Below, piece by piece: positions 1 to 7,937 of a DNA stretch of 38,541 bases. The translations under genes were made by a program, and so were the position numbers. This DNA comes from Candidatus Heimdallarchaeota archaeon. GTDB taxonomy: Archaea > Asgardarchaeota > Heimdallarchaeia > JABLTI01. The notes below the pieces were generated by a model. The model was not told the origin of the DNA, did not search any database, and worked only from the letters and a program-made list of their open reading frames with translations. The stretch is taken from NCBI GenBank assembly GCA_019056785.1, contig DXJV01000073.1:65416-103956 (forward strand), written 5' to 3'. Each line of letters opens with the position of its first letter. Position 1 is the first letter of the stretch.

Positions 1-1
1 T

Positions 2-499
2 GATTATTTACTTGAACTATTAGATTTCCGATATAAACAACCACTATTTAACACCTATAATAAACAATGGCTAACTGCCAATGAAGAACCGCAGAAAGTA
101 CTGGGGCGGCTTGGGGAACACGCGAAAAAGTTAGACCTAGACGAATTATTGACGCTCATTACCCAGCTCACAAACGAAAACCACCGGTATTTTGGGTATA
201 ACAAACATCCTATCAAACAACTTGCGATTCTTGAACGGGTAATGGAAAGAACCACTCTTTCAGCCATCATAACAAATAATCATATTGATGGTATGGTCGT
301 AGGGAGGATGTTCTACGAAGGGCTCTTAGTGGTCCAGCAGCTAAGGTTCCCCACCATCGTTCTTGGAGAGCGAGTATTAGAAAATCTGCTCTTAAGACAA
401 GTGCAAAGGCAGCTTTTAGAAGTGTTGGAATTAGAAGTGGGAAGAATAGTGATCTATAAGCAAAAAAAACTGGGAACACTATTCCTTCCTAAAGATTAG
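2..499 (+). CDS. C-terminal part of an unrecognised protein, cut by the left edge
   Basis: The frame is open from base 2 to the TAG at 497-499, giving 165 residues with the start outside the window. A TTG at 149 could be read as a start, but the coding-like frame runs unbroken to the edge, so a truncated longer gene is more likely. The sequence is mostly helical, rich in Leu, Glu and Arg, with no metal-binding motif or membrane segment. The pattern of aromatic and Leu-rich helices after an absent N-terminal half is reminiscent of the helical C-terminal part of some nucleotidyltransferases (DUF4037 type), but this is only an impression. Its stop codon overlaps that of the convergent Rag-like gene by two bases, so the two transcripts must overlap at their 3' ends. 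Confidence 0.6.
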   Translation, partial: DYLLELLDFRYKQPLFNTYNKQWLTANEEPQKVLGRLGEHAKKLDLDELLTLITQLTNENHRYFGYNKHPIKQLAILERVMERTTLSAIITNNHIDGMVVGRMFYEGLLVVQQLRFPTIVLGERVLENLLLRQVQRQLLEVLELEVGRIVIYKQKKLGTLFLPKD

Positions 500-1392
500 A
501 GCGCCTTCTTCAATGTCTCAACAATTTGGTCTGCTTCAACAAGAAATTGTCCTAACCGAGGGCGCTTTTTACTAATCCCTACAAAGATACAATCTTTATT
601 AATTGCCTTAAATATCATAAAGGTGTTTTTCTTCATTTGCAGGATCGTTGAGCTGACCTCATCATCTTTTTCGAGTTCTTCCGAGATGCGACTCACAGTA
701 CTAAGCATAACATTTGCAGCAAGCTCAACAACCGGTGAGAGTTCACCGGCAACATAGATAGGCAAACCATCGTGGGAATATACCGCCATACTATGAAAAC
801 TCGAGCCTTTTAACATTCTATTTAGATATTGCTTAACAGAGATTTGGTTTGACACCTCTTTTTGCATTACGTCCTTAAATGCAAGAAAGATGGACGCGTC
901 ATATATACTTGTCTCATGAATGTAGATATCTAATCCCTCCACTTCAAAGAGATTTCGTGTAGCACGAATATATTCTGCGACATTTTCATCTTCATTTAAA
1001 AGGTCAATTTTATGTAAAAGGAGGAAGATACGGGCATCAGGGCTGAATTTATGAAGGTGGCCAATTAAATTATCAAACCAGTATTTGGCAATTGAAAATG
1101 TCGATTGATCGCTTATATCTAACACAAAAACTAAAGCAGCCACATGCTCATAAATGGGGTCATTTGCTTTTGACAACACATCTTGAATGGATTCATCTCC
1201 TCCACAACGAACAACCAAAACCCTTCTTTGGAGAACGTCTCTAAAAGAATTCCCAACATCCAACTTTTGAATGATTTTCTTTAATTTGGTTGGTGGGTTA
1301 TTGTCAACTACAACTGCTTTAATAGTCCGTAAGCCAGCCCCAGGAAGGCCTGCAATGAGAATTTTTGGTGGTTCATCTTCAATATAACTCAA
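496..1392 (-). CDS. Rag/Gtr-like GTPase domain fused to a roadblock/LC7 domain, degenerate nucleotide site
   Basis: This 298-residue protein has an N-terminal Ras-superfamily fold (about 10-175) and a C-terminal roadblock/LC7 domain (about 185-298), the architecture of eukaryotic RagA/Gtr1. Rag-specific signs are the G4 motif HKID (127-130; RagA has HKMD instead of NKxD) and the G5 segment ETSIYD (160-165; RagA has RTSIWD), followed by a Rag-like helix. The P-loop GLPGAGLRTI (15-24) lacks the catalytic Lys, replaced by Leu21 with Arg22 next to it. The G3 motif reads RCGG (62-65) where Rag has DCGG, so the Mg-linked Asp is also gone. It may therefore bind nucleotide poorly or not at all and act as a scaffold. 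The start is a TTG preceded by GGGTGA at good spacing. It lies 160 bp downstream of the ESCRT-III gene on the same strand. The fold assignment is firm; loss of activity is inferred. Confidence 0.85.
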   Translation of the reverse strand: MSYIEDEPPKILIAGLPGAGLRTIKAVVVDNNPPTKLKKIIQKLDVGNSFRDVLQRRVLVVRCGGDESIQDVLSKANDPIYEHVAALVFVLDISDQSTFSIAKYWFDNLIGHLHKFSPDARIFLLLHKIDLLNEDENVAEYIRATRNLFEVEGLDIYIHETSIYDASIFLAFKDVMQKEVSNQISVKQYLNRMLKGSSFHSMAVYSHDGLPIYVAGELSPVVELAANVMLSTVSRISEELEKDDEVSSTILQMKKNTFMIFKAINKDCIFVGISKKRPRLGQFLVEADQIVETLKKAL

Positions 1393-1551
1393 ACTGTTTC
1401 ACCCATCAGGAAAGAAATTTAGGAAGTGATTTTTTCTACTCATAACATTAAGCTATCATACTTCAAAAGATTTGCGTTGAGGAAAAACGAATGGTGCAGC
1501 TTAGAATGAAAAAAAGAGGAAAGCCGCCCATCTTTTATTTCCTTGTAATAA

Positions 1552-2163
1552 TTAATTTTCTCGTTCTTTTCGTAATTCTTCAATTTCTTTTGCTAATTCA
1601 GCTGACCGGATGTCTGGAGTTGGCAAGCCAGTTTCAGCCCCGAGGCCAATCTCTGTACCAATTTCACCCATAATTTTATCGACGTCCGTTTCATCAACAT
1701 CGAGGGACATCATACTTTCAAAATCTTCATCCATCATATCTGTCGTCATTTCAATGCCTTCAAAAGAGCGTTCCAAATCCTCGATAAGCGCGGAAATTTC
1801 AGGAGCGTTGAGATTCGCATTCACTTCACGCAGAGCCCCCGCCATACCTTTTAATTCGCCGGCGAGTTGTTGTACGGAATCTGCTTGTTCCAGCCTGAAT
1901 ATGATGCCTTCAATACGGGTTGTCAATTTTGTATAACTGTACACCCATTTTCGGTTGCGGGCGACATTGGATGCATACAATCGGGCTTGATCCATTAGTC
2001 CTTTTCGCATGGCTTCTCGTACTTTCCTTTGTAATTTTGCCTCGTCATTTTCAAGTTTCTTTGCTGACCGAGCCAAACGTTTGTTGACCATTTTCAAATC
2101 GATTATATAATCACGAGTTGATTTTCCGCCACCAAGCCATCGAATAAATTTACCAAATACCAT
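1552..2163 (-). CDS. ESCRT-III subunit, Vps2/24/46 (CHMP1-like) class
   Basis: The 203-residue product has the ESCRT-III Snf7 layout: a basic N-terminal helical hairpin (about 15-95, with many Lys and Arg), then shorter helices, then an acidic C-terminal half (about 130-175). The stretch around 88-150 (FRLEQADSVQQL, then a Gly-Met-Ala segment and LNAPEISALIEDLE) resembles CHMP1/Did2 closely. The last residues (SAELAKEIEELRK, 187-199) have the spacing of a MIM1 helix that docks on the MIT domain of Vps4, with Glu in place of the usual Arg. ESCRT-III proteins polymerise on membranes and drive scission; Asgard lineages carry two classes, and this fits the Vps2/24/46 one. No Vps4 gene is within view. 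The Rag-like gene follows on the same strand. A Thermoproteota CdvB is the alternative, but the other eukaryote-like genes here argue for Asgard. Confidence 0.87.
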   Translation of the reverse strand: MVFGKFIRWLGGGKSTRDYIIDLKMVNKRLARSAKKLENDEAKLQRKVREAMRKGLMDQARLYASNVARNRKWVYSYTKLTTRIEGIIFRLEQADSVQQLAGELKGMAGALREVNANLNAPEISALIEDLERSFEGIEMTTDMMDEDFESMMSLDVDETDVDKIMGEIGTEIGLGAETGLPTPDIRSAELAKEIEELRKEREN

Positions 2164-2450
2164 TGTTCATCACTTTTAACTATCAATTAATCATTATAGC
2201 TGCTTTTCTGTAAAAAAAAGCTTTCTTAATGACAAATTTTAGGATTATTTTTTAGTTATACTAATTAAAGGGCAATCGGCTTTTTTTACCTTTTGATTTA
2301 GTCATGGAATAGCTCTAATAGGAAAAGGAGACGATGGAAAAAGCATTTTTCTGAAAACAAAAGGAGAAGGGGTGTATGAATGCCTTGCCAATAAGTATAT
2401 AATCCCTTTTCTGCAACTATTTGTTAAATTAGTTAAGGAGATGGTAGTAA

Positions 2451-3332
2451 ATGGCAAAGCAGATAGTGAGAGTATTGGCAGATGCAACAATAGACCTCCC
2501 CCCAGAGTGGATCACGAAATACAACATTGGTATTTTACCCACTCAGATAATGATGCATGATAGGGAAAAACCATATAGAAATTACATTGATATTACTGCC
2601 GAAGAATTCTATGAGAAACTCTTAAAGGCCGACGATGTTCCAACTACAGCAGTGCCAAAACAAGGCGATATTTATCGTGCCTATGAAGAGTCTCTCCAAG
2701 AATATGACTCCCTTGTTGTACTGGCACACTCGAGTAAAATTAGTGGGAGTTATAATATTGCTAAGAAAGTTGCAGAAATGTTCCCCAGAAAAGACATCAC
2801 AGTTATTGATACTCAAACGATAACAATTATGGAAGGGCTACTGGTCTATGAAGGAGCGAAAATGGCTTTGGCAGGAGCAACAAAAGAGGAGATTGTTGCA
2901 AGAATCAACTCACTTATCCCTCACACACATGGAATAGCAATCTTGAAAACACTCGAGTATCTCCGGAAGGGTGGTAGAATTAGCATAACAAAACAGGTCC
3001 TTGGCAACCTTGCAAAACTGAAACCCATCATCGCTGTTGAAGACGGGCTTGTGAAAAACATCGGCAAAGTAAAAGGGTTTGAGAATGGAGTGGAGCTCCT
3101 TAAGAATGCTATTCCGAAAATTGTTGCAGGGAGAAAGTTTGAAACCATGGTAATTCTTCATGCTCTTATGCCTAGAGAAGCAGCAGAACTGAAAGAACAT
3201 GTCCTAGCACAAGAAAACCCGCCAAAAGAGGTTGAAGTTTTTCTTATAGGACCAGTATTAGGGGCTCACATGGGCCCCTATTGTCTTGGGCTGGGCTGGA
3301 TTGGTACGTGGGATAAAAAATGGTTTCAATAA
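2451..3332 (+). CDS. DegV family fatty-acid-binding protein
   Basis: The 293-residue product shows DegV landmarks along its length: an N-terminal DATIDLP segment, the ligand-site stretch PTTAVPKQGDI, the loop SSKISGSY, the signature LEYLRKGGRI, and GPVLGAHMGP near the C-terminus. DegV proteins bind a fatty acid in a two-domain fold; bacterial FakB members present it to a fatty-acid kinase, but no kinase gene is visible here, and in archaea the role is open. The length is normal (about 280-295). The start is ATG with AAGGAG upstream. No signal peptide is present, so it should be cytosolic. It starts a run of plus-strand genes with a membrane protein and CoaD, but gaps over 100 bp suggest separate promoters. 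Family assignment is firm, substrate is not. Confidence 0.9.
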   Translation: MAKQIVRVLADATIDLPPEWITKYNIGILPTQIMMHDREKPYRNYIDITAEEFYEKLLKADDVPTTAVPKQGDIYRAYEESLQEYDSLVVLAHSSKISGSYNIAKKVAEMFPRKDITVIDTQTITIMEGLLVYEGAKMALAGATKEEIVARINSLIPHTHGIAILKTLEYLRKGGRISITKQVLGNLAKLKPIIAVEDGLVKNIGKVKGFENGVELLKNAIPKIVAGRKFETMVILHALMPREAAELKEHVLAQENPPKEVEVFLIGPVLGAHMGPYCLGLGWIGTWDKKWFQ

Positions 3333-3449
3333 ACAAAAGAAACAATTACCGGTAGTTACTTTTGCAAGAAAAATTTATCAAAAAGAAACCCTTTTAGCAT
3401 AAATCAGCCAGAAATAATATAGACGTTAGAAGTTATTGGAGCAATTAAA

Positions 3450-4277
3450 ATGGCAAAACCAGGTCAGCTTATTGGTGGACTTATCATCGCAATTTCAATA
3501 GCATTACAAGTGATAACCATCGTTGAGATTACTCACTATTATTGGCTTTTGTTTATTTGGACCGCAGGCTTGATAGCAGGTATAAGTTATGTGTCAGGCG
3601 GTTTAGCCATTGAGCGAGACAAACTTGAATATTTCACGATCTCAGGGATTAGTATAGGGGCAATTTTTGCAATTACTGCCTATTTCTCCTTTTTTCAAGG
3701 CGAAGCCATCTTTAACGCCTTAACCGACACCTTTCAAAGAACCCAGGAAGAAGTTTGGTTCATGGTCTATTGGACGTATGGAGCAATAGCCTTTTCCACC
3801 TTTGCAGCGATATTGATGTTTATTGCTCCTTTGTTTATCGTCGCCGGCTCTGGCAAGCAATTAAAGGGTGTAAAACCCGGCGCAATTATTGGTGGCATCC
3901 TTATTAGTGGGTCATTAGCATTACAGATCATTACTGTCATTCATTTTGCAAAATATTACTGGTTGTTAGTATTCTGGTTTATAGGGCTAATAGGGGCAAT
4001 TTCTTTGGCAATAGGCGCCAGAGCCAAATGGGGGTATAAAAGCACCGAATCGGTAGTAATGGCTGGTATTTTCATTGGAATTTTGGTTGCCCTCGTTATT
4101 TGGTGGACCGTTTCACCACACATGAAAGCTGCCATCGATGCGAAAACAGTTGGAGTAACCCACCCCTTAGGAGCTTTACGAGCAATCCTCCCAACTATAA
4201 TCTCATTTATCTCGAGTGTCGTTGCATTCTTTGGTGTGCTTTTCTGTGCGGCATCAAGTAAAAGAGGGTTCTATTAG
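3450..4277 (+). CDS. Multi-pass membrane protein made of an internal duplication
   Basis: The 275-residue protein has about eight predicted membrane helices and no recognised catalytic motif. It consists of two halves that repeat each other. Residues from about 4 (KPGQLIGGLIIAISIALQ) match residues from about 142 (KPGAIIGGILISGSLALQ), followed in both by a HYYWLL or KYYWLL segment and a Trp-rich helix. Each half carries four helices. Such duplications are typical of small transporters, but no specific family is recognised. It lies 117 bp after the DegV gene. Function is unknown; the membrane topology and the duplication are seen directly. Confidence 0.8.
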   Translation: MAKPGQLIGGLIIAISIALQVITIVEITHYYWLLFIWTAGLIAGISYVSGGLAIERDKLEYFTISGISIGAIFAITAYFSFFQGEAIFNALTDTFQRTQEEVWFMVYWTYGAIAFSTFAAILMFIAPLFIVAGSGKQLKGVKPGAIIGGILISGSLALQIITVIHFAKYYWLLVFWFIGLIGAISLAIGARAKWGYKSTESVVMAGIFIGILVALVIWWTVSPHMKAAIDAKTVGVTHPLGALRAILPTIISFISSVVAFFGVLFCAASSKRGFY

Positions 4278-4410
4278 CTAAAGCTCCCTTTTTTCCTCCA
4301 TCTGCCCTCTTTTTTCTTCTCTAATGACTTTCTTTATTAAAACCACCAGACAAAATGATTAAAAAGCCACAGAAACTATCTGACATAAAAAGCACCCTTG
4401 AGGTTCATCT

Positions 4411-4932
4411 TTGACAAAAAAAAGCACCACCACCTTCCAATTTGATTATGCTTGTCTTGGCGGAACATTTGATAGGATTCATGGGGGGCACAAGCTTTTA
4501 TTACAAACGGCTTTAAAACTAGCAAAAAGAGTTCTAATTGGTGTGACGACAGACGAGTTGGCTCGACGCGGGAAAAAGCTGCCAGAATTAATTTACCCCT
4601 ATGAAAAACGTGTGCAAGATGTTATTGATTTTCTTCAGAGTATAGGAGTGACTGAAGACCGGTATGACATCCGTCCACTTTCTCGGGCAACCCAATATGC
4701 TGATGAATACCCTGAAATCAAGGCCATTGTTATTAGCCCAGAAACATACGGAAGGGTGCTAGATATAAACGATATTCGACGGGAAAAAGGACTTGAAGAG
4801 CTTATTGCAATTGCGATACCATATTATCGCGACGAAAACGGAAGAATAGTCAGCTCACAAACATTCCGTGAACTCGAATTGCGGTTGCAAGAACAGATAA
4901 AAAGCAAAGATGATGATGCAACCCTTCCTTGA
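4411..4932 (+). CDS. coaD: Phosphopantetheine adenylyltransferase, archaeal type
   Basis: The 173-residue enzyme transfers AMP from ATP to 4'-phosphopantetheine, giving dephospho-CoA, the penultimate step of CoA synthesis. The nucleotidyltransferase signature is CLGGTFDRIHGGHK (15-28), including the HxGH motif at 24-27. The mid-region ISPETYGRVLDIN and the late segment VSSQTFRELEL are typical of the archaeal/eukaryal PPAT family, which differs from bacterial CoaD. The start is TTG at 4411 with GAGGTT seven bases upstream; no in-frame ATG exists near it. The stop lies ten bases from the stop of the convergent polymerase gene. Confidence 0.93.
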   Translation: MTKKSTTTFQFDYACLGGTFDRIHGGHKLLLQTALKLAKRVLIGVTTDELARRGKKLPELIYPYEKRVQDVIDFLQSIGVTEDRYDIRPLSRATQYADEYPEIKAIVISPETYGRVLDINDIRREKGLEELIAIAIPYYRDENGRIVSSQTFRELELRLQEQIKSKDDDATLP

Positions 4933-4941
4933 AATCAGCCC

Positions 4942-7725
4942 TTAAAAGAAATCATCCAAAGAGCGGATGCCAATGATTTTATCAAAGGAAACACCAATGG
5001 GGTCTAAGATTTGAGTGAGAGTGGATTCCATTTGTGCAAGATATTTATCAGTATCTATTTCGGCGGTAGAAGCTAATTCCACAGGGAGAACAGATTCATT
5101 ACCAATGGTTTTAACGAATGAGATCAAATCTCCGGCGCCCAATTTTTTGTTCAAGCGCTTCTCGAGAAGTCTCGCGGCCTTAACATGTTGTGGGGTGGTT
5201 TTTACATATTGATCTAGCCCTTTATTTAATTGCACCCGAATTGCAAAAGCTTCAACAGGTAATTCGCGATTCTTTAGTTTCGTATAGACCTCTTTTACAA
5301 CATTTTCAATATTGCTTCTTGCAGGAGCAATGTCTTCTTCTGTTTCCACTTCACTCAAGATTTCAACGATTTGATTGAAAAGCTCTTTTAGGAACGGTGG
5401 TGTATTGCGTTTTTTCCCGAGGAGCCCTTTAACATCTACTTTCCCATCCATAAATACGCCGAGGTAATTTTTCTTCCGCTCAGAGAGTGCCAGATATCGA
5501 TAGGTTTTATCAATATCCAAATCGATCTGAAGTTTCTTTTCGCTCCAATTAATAAGCGTATTAATTTGCTCCTTTGTTGGATTTTTCAAGAAGACAGAGT
5601 CCGTATCGCCATAAATGACTTGAACACCCATTTCATTGCACTTTTCAATTGTTCGTGTAATAGCCTGGCGCCCGATGGCAGTGGTTGCTTCTGCCAGAGG
5701 GGGGCAGTAGAAAGGGAAATGAGCAGCACCAAAAACACCATAAGAAGCATTAATTACGACTTTAAGTGCTGATTGAATGACATTGTAGAAGTCGCGGGTG
5801 TTTTTATCTAGCATCTTATCTTTCGCTTTGGGTTTGAACCATAAGACCCGGATATCGCGGATAAAACCAACAAGAATAGACATTAAGCCGTGATTTTTCA
5901 CACAGACCCAGTGGGGCGTGTCTGGAACAGGACGTTTCCCTTTACAACTCGGATGAGCACAATTCATCGTTTCATAAGAAAGATTCCAGACTTTAATAAT
6001 GCTCGGATACAAACTCGCAAAGTCTAAGACTGTCACCTTGAAGTGAACACCCGGAATGGGTTTTACAACAATGGCGCCTTTGTATTTCTTCCCTTTTATC
6101 ATGGCGTCTGTTGTGGAATCCCCTTTTGATTTAATAATTTCTTCTGGACGAGGAATAAGGTAGTGGCGTCTTCGATGCTCAAAAAAGAGCCAGTTGCGGA
6201 TCCAGCTTGAAACCGCTTGACGGGTGATGTCTTCAAAGGTCATTCCTGTTAAACGCATAAGAAGTATGATCAGACGTATTGTTACTGAATCATTAAATGT
6301 TGTTAACTCGAGGGTTATTTTGCTGTCCCAAAAGTTATACTCAACAAGAGTGTAGCAATCCAGAAAACCAATTTCATCTCCCAATTCGATCTTGTTTTCG
6401 TGGAGGAGGGCTGAACTTACAGCGTCCAATGAACTTTCGCTATATTTAGCACCAAATGCATAAATCCTGATGGCTGCTTGATTGAAGAATCGGTAGGCAT
6501 CAAAATGGAGGGAATTGCGGATGCGACAGGTATCACGTATTACAATGATGGGATTTTCTTGACGGGGAATTTTCAATCTATTAGCACGGTTATATAAATA
6601 GGGCAGGTCATAATTGTCCCCATTAAAGGTAATAATCATCGGATAGCTTTGCATAAGCCTAAACGTTTCACGCAAAAGTTCAGCTTCGTTTTCAAAGAAA
6701 ACAACTTCTACATCTTTATCCATGGAATCCGAACGCGTCCCCAGAGGAACATCTTTTCTTTTCAGAACCAAGACTTTTTTTAAGCCATCATTTCCGGCAA
6801 ACGAAACTGCAATAACCCGTTCTTCTGCTTTTGTCGGGTCAGAAATATGGGTCATGCTTTTCGTGTAAACTTCGATGTCCATTGCCGCACGTTTAATATG
6901 TGGAATGCGGGTGAGTAATAATGGCAAATAAACACTAATCAATTCCTGAACGTCTGTAGGCGCGTCTTTAAAAAGAGCAGAAACTTCTTCATGAACTTTC
7001 GCGTCAATTGTAGGGAAAGCTTTGATCAAATTACCATTCTTTATTTGATAATACATGCCAGGGTATAGCTCTCTATCATAGAGGTAGTTTTGGTGGTAGC
7101 GTATGTTTGCTTCCCAGGCTGCAGGCAACTTGTCGCGTAAACTATCTAAACCACCTGCAATCGCAAGGGGGTCAGTAACCGTTACCTTGGTCATCTCAAC
7201 CTCTTTGTCTAATAGCAAATTCCATAAATGGATGGGATGATAGCCGGTAATCTTTGAGAATTTTTTCACGGGGGTAATGCCTTTGAGCTGTTCCTCAGTC
7301 AGATCGGTTAAAAGGTAAGGTTCATGGCCTGTATTATCATACCACCCGTAAAGCCGGTTTGCTTTTTCGTCTAGCAAATATAGAAAGGCTTTCCCACTTT
7401 TACCGTCATACACAGATTGAAGTAAAACACAGGGTGGCGTATTTTTTGGGCAATGTTCGACGGGTGCCCCTTCGAAAATTAATTCGCTTTCTTGCCCATT
7501 TTTTGATGCTTGTTTCTCTGTAAAATGATTCTCTTCCTCAATAAAAGTATCTTCGGAGGGGGAATCTTTCTTTGAAGAACTTATCGTTTGATTGGTAGCC
7601 TCTGATTGTTTTGGTTCCTTCTTTGAAACTTTCCTTTTTTCATCTTTTTGTACTTGCGAGGGTTTTGGTGCTTCTTCTTTTTTTGAGGGGAAGAAACTAT
7701 CTAATGATGGTTGTTTTTTACTCAT
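4942..7725 (-). CDS. polB: B-family DNA polymerase with 3'-5' exonuclease and terminal PCNA-binding motifs
   Basis: This is a full B-family replicative polymerase of 927 residues (930 if the GTG nine bases upstream were used; the ATG has AGGGTG at good spacing, so I chose it). Residue numbers follow the longer form. Exonuclease residues are present: Exo I DIE (286-288), Exo II NGDNYDLPYL (371-380), Exo III YNFWD (466-470). Polymerase motifs are intact: A DFASLYPSII (571-580), B KVVINASYG (658-666), C YGDTDS (708-713) and KKNY (754-757). A CAHPSC/CVKNH cluster (592-615) may bind zinc. Residues 8-15 (QPSLDSFF) form a perfect PIP box for PCNA, followed by an 80-residue Ser/Lys/Glu-rich linker that looks disordered; the C-terminus ends in a second PIP-like SLDDFF without the leading Gln. 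Nothing points to an intein. Confidence 0.96.
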   Translation of the reverse strand: MSKKQPSLDSFFPSKKEEAPKPSQVQKDEKRKVSKKEPKQSEATNQTISSSKKDSPSEDTFIEEENHFTEKQASKNGQESELIFEGAPVEHCPKNTPPCVLLQSVYDGKSGKAFLYLLDEKANRLYGWYDNTGHEPYLLTDLTEEQLKGITPVKKFSKITGYHPIHLWNLLLDKEVEMTKVTVTDPLAIAGGLDSLRDKLPAAWEANIRYHQNYLYDRELYPGMYYQIKNGNLIKAFPTIDAKVHEEVSALFKDAPTDVQELISVYLPLLLTRIPHIKRAAMDIEVYTKSMTHISDPTKAEERVIAVSFAGNDGLKKVLVLKRKDVPLGTRSDSMDKDVEVVFFENEAELLRETFRLMQSYPMIITFNGDNYDLPYLYNRANRLKIPRQENPIIVIRDTCRIRNSLHFDAYRFFNQAAIRIYAFGAKYSESSLDAVSSALLHENKIELGDEIGFLDCYTLVEYNFWDSKITLELTTFNDSVTIRLIILLMRLTGMTFEDITRQAVSSWIRNWLFFEHRRRHYLIPRPEEIIKSKGDSTTDAMIKGKKYKGAIVVKPIPGVHFKVTVLDFASLYPSIIKVWNLSYETMNCAHPSCKGKRPVPDTPHWVCVKNHGLMSILVGFIRDIRVLWFKPKAKDKMLDKNTRDFYNVIQSALKVVINASYGVFGAAHFPFYCPPLAEATTAIGRQAITRTIEKCNEMGVQVIYGDTDSVFLKNPTKEQINTLINWSEKKLQIDLDIDKTYRYLALSERKKNYLGVFMDGKVDVKGLLGKKRNTPPFLKELFNQIVEILSEVETEEDIAPARSNIENVVKEVYTKLKNRELPVEAFAIRVQLNKGLDQYVKTTPQHVKAARLLEKRLNKKLGAGDLISFVKTIGNESVLPVELASTAEIDTDKYLAQMESTLTQILDPIGVSFDKIIGIRSLDDFF

Positions 7726-7937
7726 GAAAGACACCCTTCAAAGAGATCTCAAAGGAGGGAAGCTGATTCGAGCTTGGCAATCAGTTAATAAGATTTCATT
7801 ATACCTTTTAAGCTTTTCAATCCTTATTAATACTATTGACTTCTTCCTTTAACTAACCCATTCAATGGGAGTTCAAGAAAGGCTAGCACTAGAGTTGTTT
7901 AAAACTGATCTTTGTCCTACAAACGATGTATGTTTCA

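Noticed and set aside
496..1392. Arf/Rab-type or MglA-type small GTPase
   Set aside because: HKID, ETSIYD and the C-terminal roadblock domain point to Rag/Gtr; no lipidation site or MglA motif is seen.
4942..7725. Intein in the polymerase
   Set aside because: Motifs A, B and C follow each other at normal spacing with no insertion.
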